Assembly: GCA_030035585.1 (NCBI GenBank)
Contig: CM057476.1
Span: forward strand, 21,002,501-21,066,500
DNA: 64,000 bases
Source: Dugong dugon
Taxonomy: Eukaryota; Chordata; Mammalia; Sirenia; Dugongidae
Direction: 5' to 3'
The notes beneath the pieces were generated by a model, which had not been told where the DNA came from, ran no database searches, and was given only the letters and a program-made list of their open reading frames with translations. The translations under genes and the position numbers were made by a program. Positions 43,530 through 56,113 of this stretch are shown in pieces. The first letter of the stretch is position 1. The number at the start of each line of letters is the position of its first letter.

Positions 43530-45056
43530 CAGAGTTAGCTGGAGACCAGGGCTGGCATGGAGGGGGGTATGGGGAGTTCTGAATGGGCTGGTGGGGTAGA
43601 CTGTTTCCAGAGATGCCCACCCCAGGTATGAGGCAGAGTCCATTTTCCTTCCCTTGGATCTGGGCTGGCCCTGTGACCCAGAGGAACTAACATTAAGTCG
43701 CCTCCGAGCTGGGCCTCAAAAGACCTGCAGTTTCTGCCTTCACCTCCAGAAGGCTCCTTCTGGAACCCAGTCACTACGCTGTAAGGACCACGGTCCCTGG
43801 CTGGCAGCCCCAGACGGGATCATTTGAGACTTCCCAGGCACCTAGCACTTAATCCACTACCAAGAGCAGCAGAAGACCCACCCACCACCTAGTCAACCCA
43901 GAGACCTGCAAGGAAGTCACTGTGGTATTGCTGAAGCCATTTGGAGTGAGACGGGTGGGAACGACAGGTGCAGACAGAGGTGTGAAATGGCAGAGCCCTC
44001 TAGTCAGGCCAGAAGGATGTGAGGCTGGGCTTGAGAGGGTGCAGGGCCGGACCCTGAAGAACCACTTGCTGGGGTGGAAAGGTGATTCACGGAAAAGCCA
44101 GAGGAAACGGAAGAGAAGCAAGTGCCAAGATCTGGGACTGTAACTTTCTGTGAGAAGTGGGGTGATGGGGGGCAGCTAGCCCTGGGGACAGAAACTTCTG
44201 TGTGTGGGCAAGAGACACAAAGGGGCTGGGAGACGGGGGCAGAGGAGGGCTGCGCAGTGTCCCTGCACCACAAGCACAGCTCCAACTTGGCTCCACCTGC
44301 CTCACAGGCCAGCTAGGACAGGAAGAAAGTATCAACCTAGAGTACCGCCAGCCTGTCCGCTCCCACCTTTGCCTGCCTGGCTGGTGGGCCTTGGTTGGAC
44401 AGAATCAGGGTATTAGGGTATTAGGTAAAGGAGCAAAACCGGAGTAGCCAGAAAGACTCCATCATTTGAATGTCACCTCTTCAGGGAGGCTGTCTGTGTT
44501 ATCTCCCTAGCCAGAGCGTCTCTCTCAGATCCCAGTCTAGCTGAGGGTCTCCCTCCTTCCACCAGAAAGGGCCAGATCATTCTGACTGGTGGGTCGGTAA
44601 TGCTCACTGGGAAAGGGCAAGAGGGCACTGGGCTCACAGAGGAGCAGCCATAGGGGCTGGGTGAGAATGAAGAGAGGTCGGGACAGCTCTGCCCTGCATC
44701 CAGAGAAAGACAGATGCGTGGACCTGAGTATGTTCTGCTGTGCACAATTGGTGTGGTCCCTCCTGGCATTCTATGAGGGCCTGAAAGACTTAAAATGCTT
44801 TTCAGAGAATTTTTGGATATCACACTGCTGTTATTTTTGAATGGGACATTGGAAATAGGGCCTCGGGGTGACTTGACCTTACACAGGCTGCAGGTGAGGG
44901 AAGCTGACGGTGCCAAGAACTGACTGGGGGTGGAAGGCTGAGGCAGAGCGGCAGTGGCTCTGGGCAAGGGTGACACTAAAAACACTGAACTAGGGGTAAG
45001 GCTGATGAGCTGGTAGGGGGCAGGGTAGAGGGGAAGGGGAAGTCGATGGTGCCCAC

Positions 45057-45131
45057 CTGCTGCCTCCACTGGCAGAAGCAGGACCGGCTGAGTCTCTGGG
45101 CCAGCAGTTGGGCACCTAGCCTCCGCAGGAG
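45057..45131 (-). CDS. SFI1: SFI1 exon
   Basis: Acceptor ctcccccag, donor gtgggc; 25 codons, phase 0. LLRRLGAQLLAQRLSRSCF then CQWRQQ. Confidence 0.93.
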
Positions 45132-45574
45132 CTGGGGGAGCAGGCACATGGGGCGGGGGGGTGAGTACCAATGGGAATTAGGTACCCCATGCCCCACAAT
45201 CACATGGAACATCAACCCTGACCACCCAGGGCAGAGGCTCCTGGTGAATGGGCCTTCCATTGGCAGAAGGGGTGTTTGATGATGCCAGGGCCACATGCGC
45301 CAGGTGGGGGGGTCCCCCAGCTCTGTTAAGCCATGCTTCCATGGGACACCAGGTTCCTCTGCTGAGCCATCACCTGGGGGAGACCAGGTTCTGTGCCTGA
45401 CCACCACACTCTTCACTAAATGCCCAGAAAGGCTCAGCAGCATTGCTCCCATAGGACCCCAAGCTGCCCAGCACCCACATCAGCTGCTCTGAGTTCTTCC
45501 CGAGAGCTGGTCTCCTGGCTTGGATGCCCACTGCCACATGGGGGGAACCTGGAGAGCTGCTGACACCGCCTCAC

Positions 45575-45735
45575 CGTTTTCCTGATACACCCCAGATGGT
45601 GGGCCTTCCACTGTGCCACCGCCTCCTGCAGCAGTCGGAGCCGGTGATGCTGGGCCGCCCTCTTCATCTGGACTCTCTCCTGGGCCACACTCTGGCTGCG
45701 GTCCCACCAGCGCTGAAACACAGTCTGGACACAGC
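45575..45735 (-). CDS. SFI1: SFI1 exon
   Basis: Acceptor tgccctag, donor gtgagg; two bases plus 53 codons. It contains QTVFQRWWDRSQ and LLQEAVAQWKAHHLGC, two Trp repeats. Confidence 0.93.
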
Positions 45736-46423
45736 CTAGGGCAGACCCCAGCCAGAGTCTGCTCGTTAGTAGGATTTCCATGAGCAACTGTGTAATGGTG
45801 AGTTTAGACTGGAGAAGGCTGGGTTGGGGACAGGGCTGGGGTGTCCAGCAACACTCAGTAGAACCACAGGTGACTGCAGCTGCTCTGTAAGGACTACGCT
45901 GGCCACCTTCAGTGACCACCTTCATGACTGTGTCTGGCCTGGAACCAGATCCACTGTTGGGCCCTGGGGCTACCCAGAGCCACAGGTCTGTGCACAGCCA
46001 CCACAGCAAGGCCAGGGGCCCTTGTGGAGTTACACTCAAGATGCCATCAGGAACAGAAGGCAGAAGAACCTTGGTCTGAGTGTGCTTGAGGAGCCCACCA
46101 GTGAAGCTGAAGCTTGGAGGAGGCAGAGGCCCTGTTTTACGAGAGAGGAAACCAAAGCTCTCTCGGAGAAGTGGAGACAGCCAAGCCCCTCGGGGAAGGA
46201 GGACACAGCAGTCTGACAGCAGAGTCTCCACACTCACCAGGCCCCCAGGGTGACTGCCAAGTCCTGCCCTGTGTTCCTGTTATCAGAGTCTCCCTTTGGG
46301 GAGTGCTTTCCTCTGGCTGAACTTTTTTATATTGCTATTTTTCTCAGGACCTGAGAGAAGTTTCTTTTGAAGACAAGAGGAGAGGATTCACACCAGAGCA
46401 CTGCTGCCAAGATGGGGCCCTCC

Positions 46424-47100
46424 TCATCTGGGGTCTTAAAAGCTTGCGAGTAGCCATCTAAGATACATTAATTTGTCCTAACCCACTTCGAGTAAAGGAG
46501 AATGAAGAATACCAAAGACACAAGGAAAATATTAGCCCAAGAGACAAAAGGGCCACATACACCAGAGATTTCATCAGCCTGAGACCAGAGGAACTAGATG
46601 GTGCCCGGCTACCACCAATGACCGCCCTGACAGGGAACACAACAGAGAATCCCTGACGGAGTGAGAGAGAAGTGTGGAATAGAACTCAAACACACATAAA
46701 AAGACTAGACTTAATGGTCTGACTGAGACTGGAGGAATCCCTGAAGCCATGGCCCGTGGACGCTATGTTAACCCAGAATTAAAACCATTCCCGAAGACCA
46801 CTCTTCAGACAAAGATGAGACTGGACTATAAAACATAAAATACTTATGAAGAGTATGCTTCTTAGTTAAAGCAGATACATGAGACCAAATGGGAGGCTCC
46901 TCTCCAGAGGCAGAATGAGAAGGCAGGAAGGGATGGGAGCTGGTTGGATGGACATGGGAAACCCGGGGTGGAAAGCGGCAGTGTGTTGTCACATTGTAGG
47001 GATTGCAGCTAGTGTCACATGACAATATGTGTATAAAATTTTGTACGAGAGATTAACTTGAGCTGTAAACTTTCACCTAAAGTACAACTGAAAAAAAAAA
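46424..47100 (+). mobile_element. LINE-1 3' tail, 5'-truncated, sense (antisense to SFI1)
   Basis: About 677 bases starting tcatctggggtcttaaaagc, with ctaagatac and accgccctgacagggaacac, ending in an A-run at 47090-47100. Direct repeat gggccctcc at 46415-46423 and 47101-47109 is the target-site duplication. Confidence 0.88.
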
Positions 47101-47179
47101 GGGCCCTCCAGGGCCTGAAGGGGAGTGCAGGGGAGGTGGTGATCACAGGCCTGGAGCCAACCCTCAGCACTGTGCTAAC

Positions 47180-47330
47180 ATTTCTTGGGGCACTGCTTTA
47201 GGCACTATATTTATGTGTACATGATGACCCTAAGAGAGAGGTACTATTATCCCCACTGTACGGATGAAGGAACTGTGGGCTCAGAAGGTTGCAGAGCCAG
47301 GATATGGCCCAAGCCTGTGCTTTGTAAGTG
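47180..47330 (-). repeat. Probable MIR SINE, antisense
   Basis: Antisense MIR pattern: actattatccccactgtacg, gatgaaggaactgtgggctc, then gttgcagagccaggat. Old and diverged. Confidence 0.65.
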
Positions 47331-47884
47331 CTCTGCCATATTGTCTCACGAGGCCTTCGTCTTAGCTCCTCCTCCTCCAGCCCCCAGCCCCACCTGCAGG
47401 CTGACAAGGAGCACAGGAGACTCCGAGGCTTTTACATCAGCCAAGATGGTTCTATGGCAGTTACTGCACACCTACTGAGAGAATGTAGTGTCTTGTCACC
47501 TAGTCTTTCAAATCCCTGGCTCAGAGCCTGTGTACCATCTGTAATGGACATGACAATCCCTGGGCCCACCATATGTACCACGCCCTCTAAGGAGGTGCCC
47601 ATCCCACAGTCCCAGTGGAGAGAAGCAGCTTCAGGTGGCATCTTGCTGCCTGTTGCCTCTCGCTCCACCCCAACCCCGTCAAACTCTACCACTCCAGCTT
47701 TATTTCTTTATACTTCTGTGGATTTCAAGCCTTGGCCTTCCATTTTAACATAAACTGGTTGGCAATCAGCTGGGAAGAGAATTCCAGGAGGAGACAAAGA
47801 CTATGGTGGGGCAAATGGAATGCTAAGAAAGTTCTTCATCATTCAAAATCCTCTCGTCAACAGGACTCTAAAAGGGGCACTCAC

Positions 47885-47981
47885 CCCTATCCAGCACAAC
47901 TCGGGCCTCGCTAACGGCACAGTCTTCCTGCTGCCGGCAGTAGATCTGCATCGATGCTGCCTCCCTCCACTGGGCCAGGAC
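47885..47981 (-). CDS. SFI1: SFI1 exon
   Basis: Acceptor ccccatag, donor gtgagt; 32 codons plus one base. [20 protein letters not shown] continues directly from the exon at 58067, so no exon appears to be lost in the long intron. Confidence 0.92.
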
Positions 47982-48845
47982 CTATGGGGCAGGCGGGCAC
48001 AGACAGGCTGTCACTGTGGGCACGTGCCAGCCTGCACTGACAGCTTTGTCCTAGGTGGGCCCAGGCGGAGGATGGAGCGTGCTCACTCACTCCTCCATGT
48101 GGCTCCTGCTACCGCTGACAGACCGCAGGGCAATGAGAGCCAGCCCCCAGTACCCCCAACAGGAAGCCCAGTCGCTCAGGTGAGGGGAATTCTCTACTAA
48201 AAAGATTTAAACCACAAACCAAGCCACGAAGAAATAGTCGTTATGTGGGTTTTAATTCTATTATTATTGTTAAACTGAACATATACATTATATGTACTCT
48301 TCTGTACGTGAGATATATATAACAATAACGAAACACTTTAAAAACAAGTTGGGCAGCCAGGGGAAGGCAGGCACCTGCTCCCCAGTCACACGCTCCACTC
48401 CTCCACCCGCAAGAGCCCTGAAGCCAAAGAGAGAAGATTCCTTCCAAGGCGGGGTGCACATGCTGGCCTTGGAGTTTTCCTGAGAACACACTGAGCCTCA
48501 ACTATGTAGTTGTTCACCATCCACGGGAACTTTAGAGTTGTCAGGACCAGCCCCAGGCCAGCTGTCCAGCAGGTGACCAGTCCCTGCTCAGGGCTCCCAG
48601 CATAAGTGCTTTCTAAAACATCCCCCGGCCCTACCTGCAGGCTGCCAAGAGCTGCCCGAGACTCTTGAGACCTGACTGCTTCTGTCATTTCATCGGTTTG
48701 AACTCCCTTCCTTCCTCCCTCCCTCATTAACAGCTTTAGATACAATTCATCCATTTAAAGTGCATAATTCAATGGTTTCTAATACATTCATGGAGTTGTG
48801 CAACCATCACCACACTCAATTTTAAAACATGTTCATCACTGCCTT

Positions 48846-49373
48846 TTGGATGCCAAAAGAACAAACAAATCAGTTTTAGAAGAAATACACTTAGAACATT
48901 CCTTAGAAGCAAGGATGGCAAGACTTCAACCTGCTTACTTTGGAAAGGTCATCAGGAAAGACCAAAAAACCAAACCCACTGCCATCGAGTCAATTCCAAT
49001 TCATAATGACCCTACAGGACAGAGCAGAACTGTTCCACATAGAGTTTCCAAGGCTGTAAATCTTTACGGAAGCAGACTGCCACATCTTTCTCCCACAGAG
49101 CTGCTGGTGGGTTCGAACTGCCAACCTTCTGGTTAGCAGCCAAGCGCCATTCAGGAAAGACAAACTGCTAGAAAATGACATCTGTTTGGTAAAGCAGAGG
49201 GTCACTGGAAATTAGGGAAACCCTCAATGAGATGCCGTGACACAACCGCTGCCAACAATGGACACAAACAGACCAAAGAGCACGATGACGGTGCAGGATC
49301 GGGCAACATTTTGTTCTGTTCTATACAAGATCCACAAGTCAGAGCCAACTCAATGGCGACTAACAGCAACCCT
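48846..49373 (+). mobile_element. RTE (BovB-like) LINE 3' end, sense, 5'-truncated
   Basis: Carries gccaaaagaacaaacaaatc, ttagaagcaaggatggcaag, then after the SINE agggaaaccctcaatgagat, gtgcaggatcgggcaaca, and ends gccaactcaatggcgactaa. The same words read in reverse at 55205-55520. It is split by a SINE at 48963-49150. Confidence 0.85.
48963..49150 (-). repeat. Afrotherian SINE inside the RTE fragment, antisense
   Basis: 188 bases flanked by perfect 11-base direct repeats (tcaggaaagac) at 48952-48962 and 49151-49161. Antisense order: tail ccactgccatcgagtcaatt first, then ggttcgaactgccaacctt near the head. Confidence 0.92.
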
Positions 49374-50575
49374 TTAGCTATATCACCCCCCATCCTCCCA
49401 CCTCCCCCAGTCCTAAGCAACCTACTTTTTGTCTCTATAGATTTCCCTATTCTAGACTTTCACGTGAATGGAATCATATAATATGTGTCTTCTGTATCTG
49501 ACGTCTTTCATTTAACATGTTTTCAAGGTTCATCCAAGTTGTAGTATGTGCTTCATTCATTTTTATGGTTGAATAATATACCACTGTATGGATATACCAT
49601 ATTTTGTTTATCCATTTGTCCAAGAGGACATCTGGATTGTTTCCACTTCTTGGCTGTTAGGAATAATGCTGCTATAAACATTTGTATACAAGCTTTAGTT
49701 TGAAGATATGCTTGCATTTCTCTAGAGTATATACATACCCAGGAGTGGAATTGCTGGGTCATATGGTAATTTTATGTTTAACTTTTTGAGGTACTGTCAA
49801 GCTGTTTTCTGCAACAGCTGTACCATTTCACATTTCCACCAGCAATGCTTGGGGGTTCTGGTATTTCCACATCCTTGCTAACACCTGTTATTATGTCGAT
49901 TATAGCCTTCCTAGTGGGTGTGAAGTGGCATCTCATTGTGTTTGTGTGTGTTCTTTAGATGCCACCACTTCCTTAGTTGTCCCTGATCCCCAGGTCTGGG
50001 CTAGGTGCTTCCTCCTGCATGTGCTGCTGTAACTACTGTATGTTCCCTACTACAGCCCCTGTTACACTATATTCTAATTCTCTAGCTATTATATTATCAT
50101 TGTAGTTTTGATTTGCATTTTTTTGATGACTGCTGATGGTGCGCGTTTTCATGTGTGTATGGGCCATTTGTAGATATTCCTTGAAGAAATGTCTGTTCAG
50201 ATCCTCCGCCATTTTTAAAGTGGGTTATTTGTCTTTTTGTTGACTGTTAAGCATTCTTTATATTGTACATACAAATCCTTATCAGATATATGATTTGCAA
50301 ATATTTTCTACCATTCTGTGGGCTGTCTTTTCACTTTCTTGATGAAGTCCTTTGAAGCACAAAAGTTTTTAATTTGATGAAGTCCAATACATCTATTTTT
50401 TCTCGTTACTTATGCTTTTGGAGTCATATCTGAGAATTCTTTGCCAAATCCAAGGTCACGAAGATTTAGTTCTAAGAGGAGTCCCTGGGTGGCACAAATG
50501 GTTAACATGCTTGGCTGCTAGCCAAAAAGTCCACCTCAGAGGCGCGATCAAAGAAAGGTCTAGCGATCTACTTTT

Positions 50576-50977
50576 TAAATATATACATAATTTTGTTACT
50601 GTTGTTGGGAATATACACAGCAAAGCATACAACAATTCAACAGTTTCTACATGTACCATTTAGTGACAATGATTCGAGTTGTGTAACCATTCTTATCCTC
50701 CTTTTCTGAGTTGCTCCTCCCCCATATGTTAATTCACTGCCTCCTAAGGTGCCTATCTAATCTTTGAGCTGCTGTTGTCAATTTGATCCCATATGGGTAG
50801 TTCTTAAAAGAGCATAATGCTCAAGGCAGATATTTTTTAATCGTTAAGTTACACTATTGTTTGGTTTTAAGAAGACTTCAGGGGATATTTCTGATTTAAC
50901 ATTTAAAGATTATCTCAGGGCAATAGTTTCAGGAGTTCATCTAATGTTCATGGCTCCAGGAAGTCTGGAGTCCTGGT
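50576..50977 (-). mobile_element. LINE-1 3' tail inserted in the SINE, antisense
   Basis: 402 bases between identical 11-base direct repeats (gatctactttt) at 50565-50575 and 50978-50988. Its complement aligns with the 3' UTR of the L1 piece at 51020-52518 (shared words such as attgccctgagata). It is longer than the related insert at 14493. Confidence 0.88.
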
Positions 50978-51019
50978 GATCTACTTTTGAAAAATCAGTC
51001 ATTGAAAACCCTTATGGAG

Positions 51020-52518
51020 CCAAACTACAAGATGGGAAAAAATCTTCGGGAATGACACGTCTGATAGGGTTCTAATCTTTAAAATATATAGAAAATTTCA
51101 ACAATTCAACAACAAAAATACAAACAACCCAATTAAAAAACGGACAAAGGACATGAACAGACACTTCACAAAAAGGACATTCAAGCAGCCAACAAACACA
51201 TGAAAAAATGCTCATGATCATTAGCCATATTATAATGTGAATGAATTTGGAGGACATTATGCTGAGAAAAATAAGTCAATCACAAAAGGATAAACAGTGT
51301 ATGATCACACTTTCATTAAAAAAAAAAAAAAAAAAAGCTATATATACAGAGACCAACATTCATTGGTAGTTACCAGGGATGGGGAGGGGAAAGAAGGAAT
51401 CACTCTCTAGACAGCAGATACTTGTTATTTTTGGTGATGTGAAAGGTAGCACTGAGTATGGGTGAAGTGCATGGACCTTGACCAAGGTAAATGATGCCAC
51501 TAAGAAAATACACAAGAGAAAAGGATGTTTTTGGTAAGGGATAAGACATATAATTCTGCAAAAGCAACACCAAAAAAAAAAAAAAAGTGTACGATTATAT
51601 ACAAGCATACATGTGTACAGGTATATACATGTGTACATATGTATATATAGGTATGTGTGTGCATGCATATATATTCATATATGTAATAAGCCACACAGGG
51701 GGCACAGTTAGATACTTCTTAGACATAACCAAACACCTCATGAGCTTGGTTTTCTGGGTGAAGGTTTAGAACCATAGTCTCATGGAACAACTCGGTCAAC
51801 TGACATAAAGTTTATAAAGTGTATGTTCTACATCCTAGTCTGGCGAGAAGTGTCTGGGTCTTAAAAGTTTGCAAGTGGCCACTTAAGATACAACTATTGT
51901 CTCTACTCCTGTGGAGCAAAAGAGAAAGAAGGAAACCAAAGACTCAGAGAAGAACCTAGTCTACAGGACTAACAGTATACATGAACCATGGCCTCGTCTA
52001 CCTTGAGACTAGAAGAACTAGATGGTGTCTGGCTATCACTACTGACTGTTCTGACCAGGGCCACAATAGATGGACCCTGACAGAATGGGAGGAAAATGTG
52101 GAACAGAACTCAAATTCTTAAAAATTCTAGACTTACTGGACCAGTTGAACTGGAGGACTCCTCGAAGCTATTGCCCTGAGATACTCTTTAAACCTTGAAC
52201 CAAAACTAGGCCCTGAGGTTACCTTTTAGCTAAACAACAGAGTGGCTCATAGAAATACTGTGCTCCTTTAGAAAAATCATCTATATGAAAGCAAATGGTC
52301 AACAATTACCCTAAAGTAAAGACGAGAAGGTAAGGAGGTAGGGAAACGAGAGTACTGGAAATGGAACAACCAGAATGGAATTAATGAGAATGTTGACACA
52401 ATGTGAAAAATGTAACCAATGTCACTGAATAATTTGTGCAGAAATTGTTAAATGGGCACCTAATATGCTGTATAAACTCTCACTGAAAACACAGTAAAAT
52501 ATTAAATAATAAACACAT
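51020..52518 (+). mobile_element. LINE-1 3' part inserted in the same SINE, sense
   Basis: About 1.5 kb covering the last part of ORF2 (gacaaaggacatgaacagac, tggaggacattatgctgag) and a 3' UTR ending cacagtaaaatattaaat. SINE sequence resumes straight after. Imperfect flanking repeats aaaacccttatggag (51005) and aaaacctgatggag (52519) fit a target duplication. It contains an internal A-run (51318-51337) and a TG/TA-rich stretch at 51590-51690. Confidence 0.82.
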
Positions 52519-53227
52519 AAAACCTGATGGAGAACAGTTGTACTCTGGCGCACGTGAGATCGCTATGAGTCAGAATCAGCTCAACAGCAACTTTTTTTCT
52601 TCTTCTAAGAGTTCTATAGTTTTAGCTCTGACGGGTTAAGTCTTTGATCTATTTTAAGTTAATTTTTGTATACAGTGTGAAATAGGGGGTCTGACATCAG
52701 TCTTTTTCATATGGCTATACAGTTGTCCCAGTACCACGTTCCCCCGTTGGATAGTCTTGACGGCCTTGTAAAAAATCAGTTGACGACATTTGTGTGAGTT
52801 TACTTCTGGACTCTCAATTCCATTCCACTGTTCTATATATGTCTGTCCTTGTGCCTGTACCACACTGTCTTGATTACTGATGCTTTGTAGAGTAAGCTTT
52901 GAAACTGGGAAGTACAACTCCTCCTACGTTGCTGTTCTTTTTCAGGATTGTTTTGGCTATTCTGCATCCCTTGCAATTTCCATATGAATTTTACAGTCAG
53001 CTTGTCAGATCTACAAAGAAGCCAGCTGGAATTCTGACAGGGAATCTGTAGATCAGCTTGGAGGAGTACTATCATCTTAACAATGTTAGTCTTCTCATTC
53101 ATGAACACTGGATGTTTTTCCATTTACTTAGATCTTCTTTAATTTCTTTCAACAATGTTTTGCAGTCTTCAGAGTGTTAGTTTTATCTTTCTTTTGTTAA
53201 ATTTATTCCTATGCATTTTACTCTTTT

Positions 53228-53593
53228 TCAAAAAGTTCTTTATTTTGCATTAGGTGAAAGGTTACAGAACAAATTAGCATCAGATTCAATAGTTTGTACA
53301 TAAAGTGCTCCTTGACACTGGTTTCATTCCCCACAATTTGTCAGCACTCTCCCCATTTCCGTCCTAGGTTTTCTGTTTCCTTTCATTCTGATTTTCTACC
53401 CCTTTCTGTCTTCTCATCTTTGCTTTTGGGAAAATGTTGCCCTTTTGATCTCATATAATTGATTGTTCTAAGAAGCATGCTCCTATTGCGTGCTGTTTAT
53501 TTTATGGGCCTGTCTATGGTTTGGCTGAAAGGTGGTCTCCGGGAATGTCTTCAGTTCCAGTTCAGAAAGATATCTTAGGGCCACAGTCTTGGG
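53228..53593 (-). mobile_element. LINE-1 3' tail inserted in the older L1, antisense
   Basis: 366 bases whose complement matches the L1 3' UTR at 46780-47090 (attcccggagaccacct, gtaacctttcacctaatg). Flanking repeats gcattttactctttt (53213) and gcatttcactctttc (53594) mark the target duplication. Confidence 0.82.
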
Positions 53594-54440
53594 GCATTTC
53601 ACTCTTTCTGATGCTAATATAAATGAAACTGTTTTCTTAATTTTGTTTTTGGATTGTTCATTGCAAGTATAAAAAAATATAATTGATTTTTCTATATTGA
53701 TCTTGTATTCTACAACTCTGCTCGACTTGGCTTATTAGTTGCTGCAGCTTTTTAGTGGATTCCTTAGGATTTTCTATATATAAGATCATGTCATCTGTGA
53801 ATAGAGATAGCTTCACTTCTTCCTTTCCAATCTGGATGCCTTTTCTTTCTTTTCTTTTGGCTTAACTGTGCTGGCTAGAACCTCCAGTTCAATGCTGAAT
53901 ATAAGTGGTGATAGCAGACATCCTTGTCTCGTTCCTGATATTAGGGGGAGAGCATTCAGTCTTTCACCATTAACTATGAAAATGGCTATGGGTTTTTCAT
54001 AGATGCCCTTTATCTACTTGATGAAGTTCCCCTCTACTCTTAGTTTGCTGAGTGTTTTTATCATGAAAGGGTGTTGAATTTTATAAAATGCTTTTTATGC
54101 ATCTATTGAGATGATCATGTGATTTTTGTTTTTATTCTACTGCTATGATGTATCACATTACTTGATTTTCGAATGGTGAACTATCCTTGCGTAAATCTCA
54201 CTTGGTCACGGTGTATAATTATTTTATATGTTGTTGGATTCAGTTTGCTAGTATTTTGTTAAGGACTTTTGTGTCCATATTCATAGAGATACTGGTCTGT
54301 AGTTTTCCTATGTCTTTGTCTAGTTTTGGTATCAGGCTAATAGTGGCCTCATAATATGGTTGGTAGAATTCAGCAATGAAGCCATCTGCACCAGGGCTTT
54401 TCTAATTCGATCTTTTCGCTTGTTATAGATCTATACAGAT

Positions 54441-55204
54441 TGTCTATTTTTCAGGTAGCTGGGGGTAGGATAAGAAATGGTGAATCCTGCTCCTCCCAGG
54501 AAGAAAGACCTCTGGGTGGGAGCTGGGTCAGAGGGAGCCCTGTGTTGTTGGTTGTAGAATAGAGACAAAAACACAGGGCTCTCCCCCACTAAGCTAGTAG
54601 CAGGAAGGGAGGGAAGGAGAGAGGGGTCTTGGTTCAAATACCACAGACTCTTACCTTTTTTACCAAATTTTCATAGATTATCTTGAATAGATATATTTTT
54701 CATTTGCTATTTGCCCTTAGGATTATTTCTAGAGGCTTTAAATAGTTGATTTTTTAAAATAATCTTTATCAGTTTCACTAGAAAGCAGGTTATCAGAGCT
54801 CCTGTTGTCATGCTGGAAGTTGATCTCTGAATCCCCTTTCTTGCAACACAGTTTCCCACATCCTGCTATCGCTCTGTGCCACCTGCTCATGCAACCAGGC
54901 CCTATCAAGTAGTTTTCCTACAACCCTACCAGTTAAAGGAACAAAGTGATGGTTTGGGGTCACTTCTCATCAGGGATGACCTATAACCTCACATTCATTG
55001 GATGCTCTGTGCGCTCCAAAGAGCCTCTACGACCATGAGTGTGATGAGCTGGAGTAAGCACCCTCTTCTGACAGATGAAACTAAAGCTCAGTGATTGACA
55101 AAATTTGTCCAAGCAAACAACTGACATTCGAAGATTTCAATTCAATATGCGTAGAAAATTCCGTCTGATAAGCATTAGTTCACTCACTATGTGGTACACT
55201 TCTC
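54441..55204. other. SFI1 intron, unique sequence between LINEs
   Basis: Between the old L1 and the RTE. A possible MIR trace near 55030-55110; nothing else seen. Confidence 0.45.
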
Positions 55205-55699
55205 TTTTTAACAGATGTTGTTAGGGGCCGCCGAGTTGGTTCTGACTCATAGCGACCCCATGTACAAGAGAACAAAACATTGCTGGGTCCTGCATCATCC
55301 TCACAATCATTGCTAAGCTTGAGTTCATTGTTACAGCCACTGTTATCAATCCATCTCAACGAGGGTCTTCCCCTTTTTCGAGGACCCTCTACCTTACCAA
55401 GCATGATGTCCTTGTCCAGGGACTGGGGCCTCCTGATAATATGTCCAAAGTACATGAGACAAAGTCTCACCATCCTCTCTTTCAAGCAGCACTTGGTGTA
55501 CTTATTCCAAGACAGATCTGCTTGTTCTTCTGGCAGTCCATGGTATATTCAACATTTTTTGCCAACACCATAATTCAAAGGCATCAATTCTTCTTTGGTC
55601 TTACTTATTCGCTGTCCAGCTTCCGCGTGCATATGAGGCAACTGAAAATACCAGGGTGTGGGTCAGGCACATTAGTCCTCAAAGTAACATCTTAGGTTT

Positions 55700-56113
55700 T
55701 CAACAATTTAAAGAGGTCTTTTGCAGCAGATCTGCCCAATGCAATATTCGTTTGATTTCCTGACTGCTGCTTCCATGGATGTTGATTGTGGATCCAAGTA
55801 TAATGAAATCCTTGACAGCTTCAATATTTTCTCCATTTATCATGATGTCGCTTATCAGTCCGGTTGTGAGGGTATTTGTTTTCTTTATATTGAAGTGTAA
55901 TCCATACTGAAGGCTGTAATCTTTGATCTTCATCAGTAAGTGCTTCGAGTCCTCTTTACTTTCAGCAAGCGAGGTTGTGTCATCTGCATATCGCAGGTTG
56001 TTAATGAGTCCTTCTCCCATCCTGATGACACATTCTTCATATAGTCCAGCTTCCCAGATTATCTGCTCAGAATACAGACTGAATAAGTCTGGTGAAAGGA
56101 TACACCCTGACAT
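55700..56113 (-). pseudogene. RTE reverse transcriptase fragment with YADD box
   Basis: An open frame of 137 codons with CILSPDLFSLYSEQII, then LRYADDTTSLAESKED, and GLHFNIKKTNTL. This is the catalytic core of a LINE reverse transcriptase. The preceding part (56059-56454, FIDYAEVFGSVDHNILW) overlaps it in another frame. Confidence 0.88.

Larger units (their letters stand above)
50479..52602 (+). repeat. Afrotherian SINE split by two later LINE-1 tails
   Basis: SINE pieces at 50479-50575 (gtccctgggtggcacaaatg), 50978-51019 (tcagtcattgaaaaccct) and about 52519-52592 (cgctatgagtcagaatcagc). The outer direct repeat ttctaagag at 50470-50478 and 52603-52611 is its own target duplication in the older L1. 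Confidence 0.85.
48722..54440 (-). mobile_element. Old LINE-1, antisense, split by several insertions
   Basis: Host element. Pieces are visible at 48722-48845, 49375-50469, 52612-53227 and 53609-54440. They follow L1 3' UTR and ORF2 order read antisense (gatacaattcatccatttaa, then tggatataccatattttgtt, then ccaatacatctat, then the RT region near 53900-54300). It is interrupted by an RTE/SINE pair, a SINE that itself holds two L1 tails, and another L1 tail. It fills half of the 10-kb SFI1 intron. Confidence 0.85.
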
